64,000 bases of DNA, taken from the NCBI GenBank assembly GCA_029204225.1, contig CM055099.1, positions 53,146,231 through 53,210,230 of the forward strand. The letters run 5' to 3'. This DNA is from Diphasiastrum complanatum. Lineage: Eukaryota; Streptophyta; Lycopodiopsida; Lycopodiales; Lycopodiaceae. Positions 30,691-42,226 of this stretch are shown piece after piece (position 1 is the stretch's first letter; each line of letters starts with the position of its first letter). A model generated the notes under the pieces. That model did not search any database and was not told where the DNA came from. It was given only the letters and a program-made list of their open reading frames with translations. The position numbers and the translations under genes are program-made.

Positions 30691-33600
30691 CTCCCTCTTC
30701 AACATTGGATGCTAGTTTCAACATAGTCTTTGAGCACATTCCAAGATTAGATCTATGCATTAAATATAGGTCCTTTCCCAATGGTTTGGTGAAGATATCA
30801 GCCACACACTCCTTTGAAGAGACATGTTGAAGCTCCACCTCTTTGGCAATGACTTGATCTCTCACAAAATGGTGAGCAATCTCAATGTGCTTGCTCCTTG
30901 CATGAAAAACAGGATTGCTTGCCAAGCTTTGGGCTGAAAGGTTATCACAAAGTATGATTGGAGTCTTCTCTGGTTCCAGCAAGTGAAGATCCAATAACAT
31001 CCTCTTGATCCAAAGAATCTCCTTGGTGCATGTTGTTAATGCCTTGTACTCGGCTTCGGTGGAAGATAGAGAGATAGTTGGTTGCTTCTTTGATAGCCAT
31101 GAGACCACTCCATCTCCAAGATAGATTGCAAAGGCACTTGTTGACTTCCTATCCATTTGATCACCTGCAAAATCTGAATCTGAAAATCCACAAAGGTTAG
31201 GTGTAGTACCTCCATACAAGATGCCAAAATCTCTAGATCCCGAGATGTATCTAAGTACTCTCTTTCCTAGCTTCCAATGAGCCTCACTAGGATCTTGCAT
31301 AAATTGACTTAGTTTACCAACCACAAAGCTTAGATCAGGTCTTGTGATGGTTAACCATATAAGAGATCCTATTAGCTTTCTATAGAGAGTAATGTCCTTG
31401 AAGGATCTTTCATTACTTCTTGTAGTTAGCTTTACATTTGATTCCATAGGAGTAGAAACAACTTTACAATCTTCCATATGAAACCTTTTTAGAATAGAGT
31501 TAACATACTTTTCTTGACATATGAATGTAGATTTAGAAGTTCTAATAATCTCTATTCCTAAGATATAATGAAGTTTACCAAGATCTTGAATTTCAAACTC
31601 TCTTTTGAGTGCCATCTTGATTTCATCTATATCTAGATTGTTACCACCACTTAAGATAATGTCATCAACATAGATCAAAAGTAAAGTGATATCATTTTCA
31701 TTCAATCTAAAGTAGAGAGAATGATCATACTCACTCATAACAAAGTTTTGAGAAAGTAAGAAGGAATTGAGCTTAGCATACCAACTCCTTGGTGCTTGCT
31801 TTAGCCCATACAAACTCTTTTGGAGATAGCACACATGATTAGGCTCATCATGTGAAACATAGCCCTCGGGTTGCTCCATGTAAATATCTTCTTCAAGATC
31901 ACCATTCAAGAAGGCATTAGTAACATCCATTTGCCACATATCCCAATCATAAAGAGTTGCAAGAGAGATTAGGATTCGAATAGTTACCATCTTTGCCACG
32001 GGTGCAAAGGTCTCATCATAGTCAATACCATATTCTTGAGCATACCCCTTTGCCACCAACCTTGCCTTGTACTTGTTGATTGATCCATCTTGATTTGTCT
32101 TGATCTTGAAGATCCACTTACAACCAATTGCCTTCTTGTCCTTTGGAAGCTTTACCAACCTCCATGTATTGCTTTTGATGAGTGCTTGATGCTCATGATC
32201 CATGGCTTGGATCCATTCCTTCTTTTGAATTGCTTCACCTACACAAGTTGGTTCATCAAAAGAGGTAAGAAAAGCAAAGTTAGAGTTGTCCACCACTTGC
32301 TTTCCTTTTTCATCATAGGTTAGCCTTGATGGCTTAGCCCTTTGCCTTTGAGTCTTCCTTGAAGTTTGCTTTGGAGTGGCATCTCCATCTTCATCCAAGA
32401 CATCTTGCACATCATGATGATTAGTAGGCACATCAACATCAACATCAACAACATTGGAAACATTCTCTTCATGAAAGATGACATCCCTACTTATGACAAA
32501 TTTCTTTGTAGAAGGAATGTACACTTTGTAAGCCTTGCTTACTTCACTATAGCCAACAAATACACCCTTCTTTGATGAAGGATCTTCTTTAGTTCTATCA
32601 TCAAGTGTGATATTGACAAAACATGTACATCCAAAGATCCTACAATGCTTGACACTCGGCCTTCTACCATAAAGAACCTCATGAGGAGTTTTACCATCCA
32701 AGGAAGCACTTGTCCATCTATTACATAGATAGTTAGCACATGCTAAAGCTTCCCCCCAAAAAGACTTAGCAAGATTAGCATGTAGTCTCATTGCCTTGGC
32801 ACATTCACAAAGGGTTCTATTCTTCCTCTCGGCCACTCCATTCTGTTGTGGAGTCCTAGGACTAGACATCTCCCTCTTAATCCCATGTGCTATACAAAAG
32901 TCTTTGAACCTATTTGAGGTGTATTCCCCTCCATTATCAGATCTTAAGCATTTGATCTTTGTATTGAATTGGTTTTCCATTTCATTCTTGAACTTGACAA
33001 ATGCAGCAAACACTTCATCCTTACTTTTAAGAAGATAGATCCAAGTATACCTACTAAAGTCATCAATGAAAGTTGCATACATCTTTGCCCCACCATTGCT
33101 AGTTGTACTAGAAGAATGAATATCAGAATGCACAAGTTGAAAAGCTTCTTTAGATCTAGAAGTAGATCTAGAATAAGCAAGTCTATGAGATTTGGACAAG
33201 GCACAATGTTCACAAACACTATTGTTTGCAACAAGACTTTTAGGGAGACCAAGAACAAGCTCTTTCTTTGCCATTACCTCCAAAGATTTGAAGTTGGGAT
33301 GGCCCAACCTCTTGTGCCAAACTTCTTGGTTTGTCAATTGCTCCCTAGCCATACATCCTTCATGATTAGAGATCACACATGCATCAAGCTTGAAAAGTTT
33401 ACCATGCCTCCTACCTTGAGCAATCAAGGATCCACATTTACTTATCAAACATGCATCTCCAATGAACTCCACATCAAGTCCTTTGTCAATCATTTGACTT
33501 ACACTAAGCAAATTCATAGTGATTGAAGGAATGTACAAAACATTTTCAAGATTTGCTTTCCTATTTGTTGAAAGGGAAATAGGAATAGTGCCTATGCCTT

Positions 33601-34639
33601 TGATGTCACATTGACCATCATTTGCAGTGTAGATGATGTTACCTTCTCCCTCATAAGACAATAAGGATGTAAAGTATTCCTTATGTCTTGTCATGTGAGA
33701 TGAGGCTCCACTATCAATCCACCAAGGATCATTATCATCTATGTTGGCTAACAAACTTGAAGTCATAACAAGTGATTCACATGTGTTATGTTCTTCCTCA
33801 TCTATTGTAAGATTTCCTTGCCTCTCTCCTTGCTCTCTTTTCTTCTTATAACATTCATTTGCAAAATGACCTTTTATCCCACAATAAAAGCACTTGAACT
33901 TTGACTTATTGTTCTTAGTAGAAGAGGAAGAGGAAGAGTGATCATCATGATCAAAGTTACCACCTTTGGACCATTTCCCTTTGCCTTTACCTTTGCCCTT
34001 GAATTTGCCTTTTGTGAAGAAAGCCTCTTCACCTCCACCTTGCAAGGATGCACCATCAAGCTTTGATTGCAACCTATGTTCTTCAGCCAATAAGATTTCT
34101 TGCAAGTCAACCACGCTTGGCAAGACTCTTTGAATGGCAAAACTTTGCACAAGGTTAGCATGTTCATTTAGCAAACCATTCAACATAACTTGGACTATTT
34201 CACCATCTTTTATGTTCTCATCAATGCATGCTAAATCATCACTTAGGGACTTAACTCTCAAGATAAATGCATGAGCACTTTCACCCTCTCTTTGCCTACT
34301 AGAAAATATTTGTCTCCTTAGGGTCAATACCCTAGATGTGGACTTTGATTCAAAGAGCTTCTTTAAGGCATTCCATGCCTCACTTGCACTTTGACACTTT
34401 CCAACTTCCTTGAGAAGTTCATTTGTAACATTCATTTTAATGATATGAAGAGCCCTTTTGGCCTTCTTATCAAACCTTTGTTGCTCTTGAAGTGTGAGAG
34501 GTCTCTCTTCAATTTCTGCAACTATGTCCATGAGTTCATTCAACTCAAGTAAGGACTCCATCCTCACTTTCCAAGTAGAGTAGTTTGATGAACTCAACCT
34601 TTCACTAGACTCTAGCATGATCCCACCATTGGAAGCCAT
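30686..34639 (-). CDS. Copia Gag-Pol polyprotein, intact (1317 residues)
   Basis: One uninterrupted frame encodes every protein needed for a copia life cycle. Gag (UBN2/DUF4219-like) covers about residues 1-200. A Lys/Gly-rich basic stretch follows at 210-226, then the zinc knuckle CFYCGIKGHFANEC (250-263, CX2CX4HX4C) and protease with DSGASSHM (309-316). Integrase has WHKRLGH, CEHCALSKSH, HSDIHS, DNGGEY and ERKNRT. RT carries YVDDIILSGG. RNase H has SDSDFAGD, STEAEYKAL, CDNLSAQSL and ARSKHIEI. Every catalytic residue I can check is present. The ATG at 34637-34639 is the first in frame and matches the family B gag start. The stop TGA is formed by the first bases of the 3' LTR. The protein would be cut by its own protease in cytoplasmic particles, with integrase then acting in the nucleus. 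Confidence 0.95.
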   Translation of the reverse strand: MASNGGIMLESSERLSSSNYSTWKVRMESLLELNELMDIVAEIEERPLTLQEQQRFDKKAKRALHIIKMNVTNELLKEVGKCQSASEAWNALKKLFESKSTSRVLTLRRQIFSSRQREGESAHAFILRVKSLSDDLACIDENIKDGEIVQVMLNGLLNEHANLVQSFAIQRVLPSVVDLQEILLAEEHRLQSKLDGASLQGGGEEAFFTKGKFKGKGKGKGKWSKGGNFDHDDHSSSSSSTKNNKSKFKCFYCGIKGHFANECYKKKREQGERQGNLTIDEEEHNTCESLVMTSSLLANIDDNDPWWIDSGASSHMTRHKEYFTSLLSYEGEGNIIYTANDGQCDIKGIGTIPISLSTNRKANLENVLYIPSITMNLLSVSQMIDKGLDVEFIGDACLISKCGSLIAQGRRHGKLFKLDACVISNHEGCMAREQLTNQEVWHKRLGHPNFKSLEVMAKKELVLGLPKSLVANNSVCEHCALSKSHRLAYSRSTSRSKEAFQLVHSDIHSSSTTSNGGAKMYATFIDDFSRYTWIYLLKSKDEVFAAFVKFKNEMENQFNTKIKCLRSDNGGEYTSNRFKDFCIAHGIKREMSSPRTPQQNGVAERKNRTLCECAKAMRLHANLAKSFWGEALACANYLCNRWTSASLDGKTPHEVLYGRRPSVKHCRIFGCTCFVNITLDDRTKEDPSSKKGVFVGYSEVSKAYKVYIPSTKKFVISRDVIFHEENVSNVVDVDVDVPTNHHDVQDVLDEDGDATPKQTSRKTQRQRAKPSRLTYDEKGKQVVDNSNFAFLTSFDEPTCVGEAIQKKEWIQAMDHEHQALIKSNTWRLVKLPKDKKAIGCKWIFKIKTNQDGSINKYKARLVAKGYAQEYGIDYDETFAPVAKMVTIRILISLATLYDWDMWQMDVTNAFLNGDLEEDIYMEQPEGYVSHDEPNHVCYLQKSLYGLKQAPRSWYAKLNSFLLSQNFVMSEYDHSLYFRLNENDITLLLIYVDDIILSGGNNLDIDEIKMALKREFEIQDLGKLHYILGIEIIRTSKSTFICQEKYVNSILKRFHMEDCKVVSTPMESNVKLTTRSNERSFKDITLYRKLIGSLIWLTITRPDLSFVVGKLSQFMQDPSEAHWKLGKRVLRYISGSRDFGILYGGTTPNLCGFSDSDFAGDQMDRKSTSAFAIYLGDGVVSWLSKKQPTISLSSTEAEYKALTTCTKEILWIKRMLLDLHLLEPEKTPIILCDNLSAQSLASNPVFHARSKHIEIAHHFVRDQVIAKEVELQHVSSKECVADIFTKPLGKDLYLMHRSNLGMCSKTMLKLASNVEEGV
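30689..30703 (-). promoter_or_regulatory. Polypurine tract of element C
   Basis: Minus strand GTTGAAGAGGGAG abuts the LTR start TGTGAAAATT. It also encodes the last residues of the polyprotein (N-V-E-E-G-V), so coding and plus-strand priming overlap. Confidence 0.88.
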
Positions 34640-35799
34640 GATTCTAATGTTTCTTCAACTTTTAGGTTCTGTCCTAAAGCACTTAGCACTCACTTTTCTC
34701 TCAAAAAATGATAGATAAAGAGATCTATGAAGATTTAGGACCCTAAAACACTTCTATCTTGAACCTAGATGGTTTCCAAGCATAGAAAGGAAGATTGAAA
34801 CACATGCAACACTTTGCACACACTAAGAATGGATTACAAAATCAAACCAACATGAACACACTCTTGCTTAAGCTCTCAAACTTTCCAGCAAGTGACCAAA
34901 TCAAGTTATGGTGTGAAGAGTTACTTGCATTCTTAGAAAATACCCAAAACTAGGATGCCAAGATTACCTAGTAATGAACAAACTTGATCAACATATGATC
35001 AACACACTAAGATATTGATTCAACCTGTAAAACCACATGTAAACCACACTTCTAAAAGTTTATAAACTCCAGCAAGTGATAAATACAAGATTTAGAGGTG
35101 AACGAATGAGCACACTTAGTGAATCACAAGACTAGCTTCACTATCTTGTCAAATCTTGGTGTTTAGATGTAGATCTAAGATCACTTCACATGAGAATGTT
35201 CCTCAACCTGTTAAGAACCTGAAAACACACTTGCATAATGGTTAACACCTTCCAGCAAATGCTCCAATCAAATTACATAAGGAGAGTTACTTACATGCTC
35301 AACAAAGTACACCAAAATTTATGCCAAAATTGATGACAATCTTTACAATATGCTCTTCACAATGGAGCTTACAATATGTTCACCCAAAAAAGGGGATCTT
35401 TCATCCAAATGGGAGCTTTGCTCAGCCTTTAGGAGAATTACAACTCACTCAAAAGAGCATTTGTCATCCACTTAAGGAGAAGTTTCATCCACTTAAGGAG
35501 AGTGTTCATCCAAGAATGGAGATTGTCAACAATAGGATTGAAAAGAACATTGTTAGTATTGAATATGCACAAGCCTCACAATCACAAATGATTAGGTGTT
35601 ATGATCTGATCCAAAATAGTTTCTTTTCAGCCTCTGATCTTCAATAGACCTGAAATATGCTTTTGATCCACAAGTTCAACTCACAAAACAAAGGTTAGTA
35701 AGATTTGATCAACAAAGCAATGCAAAATCATGCTAGAACTTGATCAAACATCCAAATATCACCAAAAATGGAATACTTACTGTAAATAGAAGCCAACCA
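34640..35799 (-). other. Long untranslated leader of element C
   Basis: About 1.16 kb between PBS and gag. It contains roughly three diverged copies of a block with TTCCAGCAA.TG and GAGTTACTT.CATGCTCA (near 34880, 35065 and 35250) and a short tandem repeat of 21 bases, CATCCACTTAAGGAGA (35466-35510). A 108-residue plus-strand open frame at 35321-35647 crosses it and looks like chance. Such leaders usually carry packaging and translation signals, but none is identified here. Confidence 0.75.
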
Positions 35800-35811
35800 G
35801 CTCTGATACCA
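35800..35811 (-). promoter_or_regulatory. Primer-binding site of element C
   Basis: Plus strand GCTCTGATACCA is TGGTATCAGAGC on the minus strand, a perfect 12-base complement to the initiator tRNA-Met 3' end, directly adjacent to the LTR. Confidence 0.93.
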
Positions 35812-36457
35812 TGTGAAAAATACAGATCCTAAGTGGATCTAAACTCCAAGATCATTGGCTTGAATGCTTGCACTCCAAACTACATAAGCTAGGAATTGGC
35901 AACACATTCTATGCTACCTAGAATGCAAAGAACTTGATCAAAAAACATTTATCACAAATGGAAACTTCCATAAACATCAAGTGCGGCCCAAAATAGCATT
36001 ATACAGTCCATAATACATCAGCCTATCACTTTTGGAAAGCACCTAAGATCATACACAATAGCTTGAAGACAATACACACAACAATGCTCTCAATGGAGGA
36101 AGAAACAATGACAATGATCTATTGATCTCAATGAAGCATACAAAAGGTTTCTCCAACCTGTTCTCCACGACTTCCCTACTATTTATGGATGAGGAAGATG
36201 ACTCTCTCTAGAAGGTACTTGACCCTAGATATTCCCTATATAGGAAAAATAGCTAAAAATGGCTTATATGACCAAAATACATCAAAATGGTCTCATTTTG
36301 AAGGGTATGAAGTTTGACACTTCATCATACTAAAAAAATACAGTAAATAAAAACATTGTGGCCTGGTTCACACGTGCAAAACTCCAGAACCAAAACTATT
36401 TACAATTTTAGCCAATTTAGGCCTCAAACTAGCTAGGAAATGTTGACAATTTTCACA
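35812..36457 (-). repeat. 5' LTR of element C
   Basis: 646 bases with the 8-base inverted ends TGTGAAAA/TTTTCACA. It is close to identical to the left LTR apart from a segment of about 50 bases near 36030-36080 found only here and six transitions. Confidence 0.92.
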
Positions 36458-39400
36458 TCTTTCACCAGGAAAAATAGCACTCGGAGCATCTCAGGAGAGA
36501 GGACTCCATAAGGGTATCGACAGTCCGGATGGAAGGAGACAGCAAAGTTTCTTTGATAGGAGCTTCGGGGAAGATCAGAACGATCGTCGTAGGTGGATTC
36601 GGGGGAGAATTCACGGAAAATCTTGCAGTTTCGGTGGTTTCGGGAAAATCATCGGTGTTGGCTTCATGATTCACTATGTGGACAGCCATTTGGCGCAACG
36701 GGGCTTGCAGAGGATTTGCAAAGAGCAGTGATAGAGAGCCATAGCAATTTACAAGGTCATATTGGGTTGAAAATGGAGGAAATTTGGAAAATTTGCAGTT
36801 TTGTGGGGTGTTGATGAATTTTTGAGAAAATCGGCTTGTTTGCAGTCAATACCGCATCAATTGGAGAACTGTAAATTGCATTAGAAAGCCTGAGGTAGGG
36901 CAACCTCTGTGAGGCAGGTAGCTGTAGAAGAATCTCAGAGTGAGATTCACAAAAGCCCAAGAAATCTCTCTCAGTTTTGAAACTAGGGTTTTACATCATA
37001 AAAGCCTAGATCTTTCACCGTAGGCTGCTGTTTTTGGATCTATGAAGCAGCATAGAAGGGCGTCATGATGATGAGAGAGAGTTGGTAAATGGCCGTGGGT
37101 GGCCGCATGCTGGAGAAAGTGCTAGAATAGTTCTTTGGGGTAGCTAAAAACCCTCATAAGCCATAGCTATGGAGGAGCGAGAGCAAAGAAGGAGGAGGTC
37201 GGGGCAGCTCACGCGCGCCCATCAAAAGGAGCCCATAGCGGCTGTAAGTGCATAGTGCACGGAGGATTGAGCTTGAGCACGCGAGGCCAGCCACAACCAT
37301 CGGATTTTAATCCATGAAGATGAACGGCCTTGATACATTTATCGGGGAAAAATCTGAGCCGTCAGATGGGTGGTGGCCATTGGATTTGTGCTGGAAGGGC
37401 CCTTGAAAGGGTGAAGGGTAAAAGTGGCCTTCCCTCTATTTAAAAATTTTCAATGTGAAATTCATTTAAGGGACCCGATTTCCAAAGTGGACTTCACTTC
37501 ATTAAGAAAGTTCAGTTTGAAGTTACCGTTCAAATTTGCAAGGCATTTTGGAAATGGACCTGTCTTTGGCTGGCCATCCTTGGGCCAAATTGACCCCTGA
37601 AACTGGTTGCTCAGAGCCAGCGGACAAAGCGATGTCACAGAGCAGGGAGAAATGCATTTCGGGGTGTTTTCATCACCATTCTATTGAGTGGAGTGCAAGT
37701 GACCTAGTGATGGGCTACATTCGCCATTTGGGTACCATAGGGCCAAATTCGGGGCAATTTTGGCTGGTGAAACCTGCTACAGGGCGGTACAATGAGGCAT
37801 TATCGCTTTGAAATCATTATTACTTACTCCTGACAGGGTAACAAGGTGTTTGAAAATGTTAAATGTAGTATGGGGGTGAATGGTAGCGGAATTGTGTGGA
37901 GAAAGCTAGTATTGGCGACGGAATTGCAGTTTGGCGATGTGACTACTCATCATTGGCGACAATTTTGAGAGATAGGCATGGTATGCCGGTTACAGGTGAA
38001 AATTTATTGTGATCAGATTCAACTTTTGGGGTTCAAACCAACCAACGTCCAGTGGCATTTTGGGAGAACGCTCTCACAGGTATGATCGGTAGTGGCATTG
38101 TCGAGTCGGGTGATAGTTGTATTGACACACGCATCTGTAGCTTGGAAATTTTTCGTTCGGAGGGAGATATGGGCTAGCTTGGAGGTACACACATATTGGT
38201 GGTCACAGGTGATGGAAGTGCAAAGTGGTGCTAGTTGGAAGCCATTGGGCAAGATAGCGGACTTACATTGGACGAACTGTGTGTGGGACACGCAGAGGAT
38301 GAAGAACAGGTCAATAATCACACTTTGGAGACTCTTGGTGAGTGGTGAGTGTGATGATTTTGCGGTTTTGCAGTCGGTAACTCAATTTTGATCAAGTCAT
38401 TATAGTTGTGGAGCAGTGTATCAAGTTTGTCATCGAGGAGATACACTTCAACTGCCAGTTTGAATAAGTCAAGTCAATTTGCCATATCAGGATTGCATCA
38501 GGGATGCAGATTTCAGTGATGATAGGGTGCAGATCATTTGGTTTGGGCCATGGAAGATCTCACAGGGTCAGTTGGAGGGATATTGGCATGCACAGTCATG
38601 TGAGGGACTTGATGGTGGCTTTGGAGTTCACATCTCAGTGTATTCTCAAGGAGTGGTTTGGAACCATTCACAGGAGTAGCTTGGAGCTAGCTTGGGAGAA
38701 TACAGGTAGGCACTATAGGGTAGATGCTCAGATCTTTGTGATCAGGGATGGCATTGGGATACCTAGTAGGGATAGCACTACAGGATGACATGAGATGATC
38801 ATTAGGGGACAGCTATTTCATATTGAACTTGAGTCATTGGCATGGACAAGACGTACAGGTGGGATTCATGATGGAGTCAGAACACTGCAAACGCAAATGG
38901 ACAAAGCGTGAGCCAACTCTAGGTTGGAGAGCTGATGGAGATCGCACGGGGTGTGATCAGAGGGCAAGAACCATGATGGGTGTTTTTCTAGCGATCTACT
39001 GCAAGGGACACTGATGGCAAGGACTTCATGGTGTGCTGATTTGGGAGTACAAGATGGCATTACAGCAGGGGGCCAGTTTTGGACATTGGCATCGATGGGG
39101 TGTTTTTTTTTTACCATCACGGGCATAGTTAAGCTACCTATAGCTTTCATGCATTTGGCTATATTTGCAGGAATCTAGGCTTGGCACAGGTGTTGGAATT
39201 TCCATGGTGCAAATTCTCAAGTGGTGAGATCAGGGATAAGCCTAGAGGAAGTCACTCAAATCCATATACCTCAGTACGATCAGGGAGACAGTAGTCTCGA
39301 GATCCCATGAGCGACGACTCAGGGACGAGCTTGTGTTGGCATGGTGTCGGGTGGCACATAGTCAGGGAGAGCGAGCAGATGCTAGGAGCCAGGTGGAGTA

Positions 39401-41455
39401 GGTGATGCTTTGGAGTTCGACTTGTCTAGCAGGATGGTGACCAGGATCGGAGACATCATGTGAGCATAGTATGTGGATGACGATTCCATTGGGGTGGCAC
39501 TCAGGGAGATACTACAGTTGCTCAGGTATGATATGTCATTTGATGTATGGATGATGTTCTTCAGCTGGTGCATCATGTAATGACCTAGGGACGGGTCATG
39601 CCTACTTGGAGGTAGGTCACATGGAGTGTACCTGGGGTGGTACATATCTTGAGAGCATGGAGTGCATTACGAGGTGATGTGGATCCAGCATGCCCATGGT
39701 TGTGAGCCAGCAGGGATGGAGATGGTTGCTCAGGGAGTGACAGCTGATACTTTGGCGAGTGATCAGGTGAGCTGCATGGTTATATGCACAGTGATCTCCA
39801 GGTTGGCATCACATGTTGCTTCTATCCATCATTATCTGGTAAGCAAGATGCAGTTTTTGGTTAGATCCAGTTGGAGTCTAGTTGCACTACAGGTGGACAG
39901 ATTCTTGGGGAGCTATCGGCGGGTAATGAATACTTGGTGATCAGATGGTACAGGGTACAGGGTTCTGGAGCTATCCTACCTTATATGCTATGGATCTGGG
40001 TGAGTTATTCATCACGATAGTGGATCTAGTTTGCATTTGCTTTGGCTTGGACGCTATGATGGATATAGTGTTGGTGAGAAATGCTCCTTGGTGGGAGGCC
40101 TATGTACTGGTCAAATCAGAGTTGGCAACATCAAGCATGGAAAGTTGAACCTACATGGGATATAGGACATGCAAATCATCGTCAGTATCTCTGGGAGGTA
40201 GGCGAGCTACTCAGGTATAGCCTACGGTGAGGTTTGTGTACATTCATTCATTTAGTCCTTGTTAGACTCTTGTGCTTGAAGCATGGGGAATGAATGGGGA
40301 TCAGCTTTCAGGACCTATTGGATAGATGGATATGCTTGGACGTGAGAGCATCTTGGTACAGGTGTGGGCCATGGTTGGAGACCTGATTTGGTGACCAATG
40401 GTGTAGCAGCGGATCTACAAGTGGCACAGGTGTTGGTGTGACAGGATACCCCTTATGGGTAGGCCTTGGTCATGTATTTGATGTTTTATCACTCGTGTTG
40501 GTTTGCATGAGTGTGTGTGGGCTTGCATGTTTCCTTGTCATGGGAGTCTAGATCTAAATCGGAGTTTTATGTGGTTGAGCATTTGCTACAGTAAAACAAA
40601 GTAGTCATTTATGCTCATTGACTTGTCATTGTCTACTAGTTGTTTATCTGGCGAGGGTGCAATCTTATGGTGGCAGTAAGATTTCCTTGGGTTGAGTTGC
40701 TCATGTATGTCAACTTTACAGGTCTGTGCTTGTAAGTGCCTGATAGGATGTCAGCCTAGCTAGATGGAGGATGTAAGTCTCATGGTGGCAATGGGATTTC
40801 CTCAATTTGAGCCATGTCGCTCATGTGGTCCACTTGTGTTCAAGTCGGATTGGAGACGAGTCAGTTGGTGGAGAGTGTGGTAGACTCTCTGTATGAGCAT
40901 TGTGGTTGCATGATACCTTGTGAGTCAAACCTAGTGGTTTGTCGGTGTGCCTGAGTATGAGTCAAGTACATGGTAGCAGGGATATGCATAACATCTTCTG
41001 GACACTCCAGACATTGCTGCAATATATTGTTTTTCACTCTTATCACATTTGAACTTAAGGAAGAGAGTTAAAAATCAGAGTTAATCTGATATACATTTTA
41101 TGTAAGCTCTAAATGTGATGATGTATTACTGTACAGTTTATTTTGTTTACTGTATATGGTTGTGATCGGGTGTGACTTAACCTGTACAGTGATTTTGAGT
41201 TCATTATGCTATACTCAGGGGCATGTCCTGGGTTTGTCAGTATATGTGGCCATATTGGGCCTAACTCTAGTTTGGCAGGTGGTAGGCCAGTTTAGTGACA
41301 CTTGTTGAGCCCATGCAGTTTGGGGCTTTGCTGTATGTATAGTGTTTCTTCATAATAGACTTAACTTTTGTTGTGCCATATTTGAGAGCTTGTGAGGAGT
41401 GGCTATGGTGATTGTGTGATGTGATCTGCATAGTGCACTAGATCCTAACAGAATT
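36458..41455. other. Five-kilobase non-coding block, possible non-autonomous element
   Basis: No retroelement or host protein domain was found on either strand, and open frames stay below about 100 residues with no recognisable motif. The first 1.2 kb (best at 36860-37720) resembles 45820-46640, which follows a PBS, so this part may be retroelement leader. The remainder is less AT-rich than its surroundings. It holds a diverged local duplication at 40658-40720 and 40765-40835 (TGGTGGCARTRRGATTTCCT type). A long non-coding interior would fit a LARD-like non-autonomous element, but no LTR pair could be shown. Confidence 0.4.
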
Positions 41456-41459
41456 TCAA

Positions 41460-42226
41460 CTGATCCAACAAGATCTCATCAATGCTTCATTTCAAATTTC
41501 CACAAAGGTTAGTGAAAACAATGTCACCATCATAAATCAAACTTTCCATCCAACATGAAGTAGAGTAAGTGAAGATGAGTATCAACCTAATAAATCCAGC
41601 CCTCTTGAGTAGCCTCCTTTTTATATTGAGATGTTGATGTAGATCCATCTCCTCTTGATTGAAGCCTAAACTCCTCATTCACCAAAATCTTTTGCAAATC
41701 CACAATGGTTGGAAAAGTCTTTTGAATAGCAAAGCCCTGGAAAAGGTTAGCACGATCATCCAACAAACCATTAAGAATAACTTGAACAATTCTCCTTCCT
41801 TAATGCTTTCGTCAATGCATGCTAGCTCATCATTAAATGCTATAACTCTCAACACAAAGGCACGAACACTCTCTTCCTTCTTTTGCAAACTTTAAAGGAT
41901 TTTTCTTCTTAGAGTCAACACTCTATATGTAGACTTGGATTCATAAAACTTCTTCAAAGCTTCCCAAGCCTCCTTTGATGATGTAAACTTACCACTTCAT
42001 TAGTAATATTCATCTTTATCATGTGTAAGGCTCTTTTAGCTCTCTTGTCATGCCTCACTTGATCTTGGGGTACTTGAGGCCTCTCCTCCATACCTGCAAC
42101 AATCTCCATCAACTCATTCATCTCCAACAAGGCCTCCATCCTCAACTTTGAAGTCGAATAGTTGATTGAGGTAAGCCTATCATTGTCTCCAACATAAAAC
42201 CTCCACTTGTAGCCATGTTGAAGTGA
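41460..42226 (-). pseudogene. Copia gag, family B (frameshifted)
   Basis: The start corresponds to the rc of CAT at 42224-42226 and reads like the B gag opening, but a one-base loss shortly after shifts the frame. Open pieces give MRMEALLEMNELMEIVAGME, KRAKRALHMIKMNITNEV, then EESVRAFVLRVIAFNDELAC and IDESIKEGE, and finally a linker with RLQSRGDGSTSTSQYKKEA. It includes the segment missing from the plus-strand copy cut by element C. It ends near 41460 before the zinc knuckle. Confidence 0.83.

Larger units (their letters stand above)
30088..36457 (-). mobile_element. Complete Ty1/copia element C (6.37 kb)
   Basis: Two LTRs (30088-30690 and 35812-36457), a PBS, a leader of about 1.16 kb, one intact 1317-residue polyprotein and a polypurine tract, all in minus orientation. 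By eye the LTRs differ by about six substitutions in roughly 590 aligned bases plus two indels, so the insertion is young compared with its neighbours. It could still be autonomous. The left flank is family B gag and the right flank is unrelated. The adjoining 5-mers (GTTAG and TCTTT) do not match, so no target-site duplication is visible. Confidence 0.93.

Noticed and set aside
32969-33526. 185-residue plus-strand open frame
   Set aside because: It is antisense to the intact element C polyprotein and has no recognisable domain.
35321-35647. 108-residue plus-strand open frame in the element C leader
   Set aside because: It opposes element transcription, overlaps leader repeats and shows no known motif.
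37536-40148. Several 60-100 residue plus-strand frames
   Set aside because: Cys/Trp-rich, overlapping and without motifs; typical chance frames in less AT-rich DNA.
41038-41122. Possible MITE with ATCACATTT / AAATGTGAT arms
   Set aside because: Arms beyond nine bases do not pair well and no target duplication was found.
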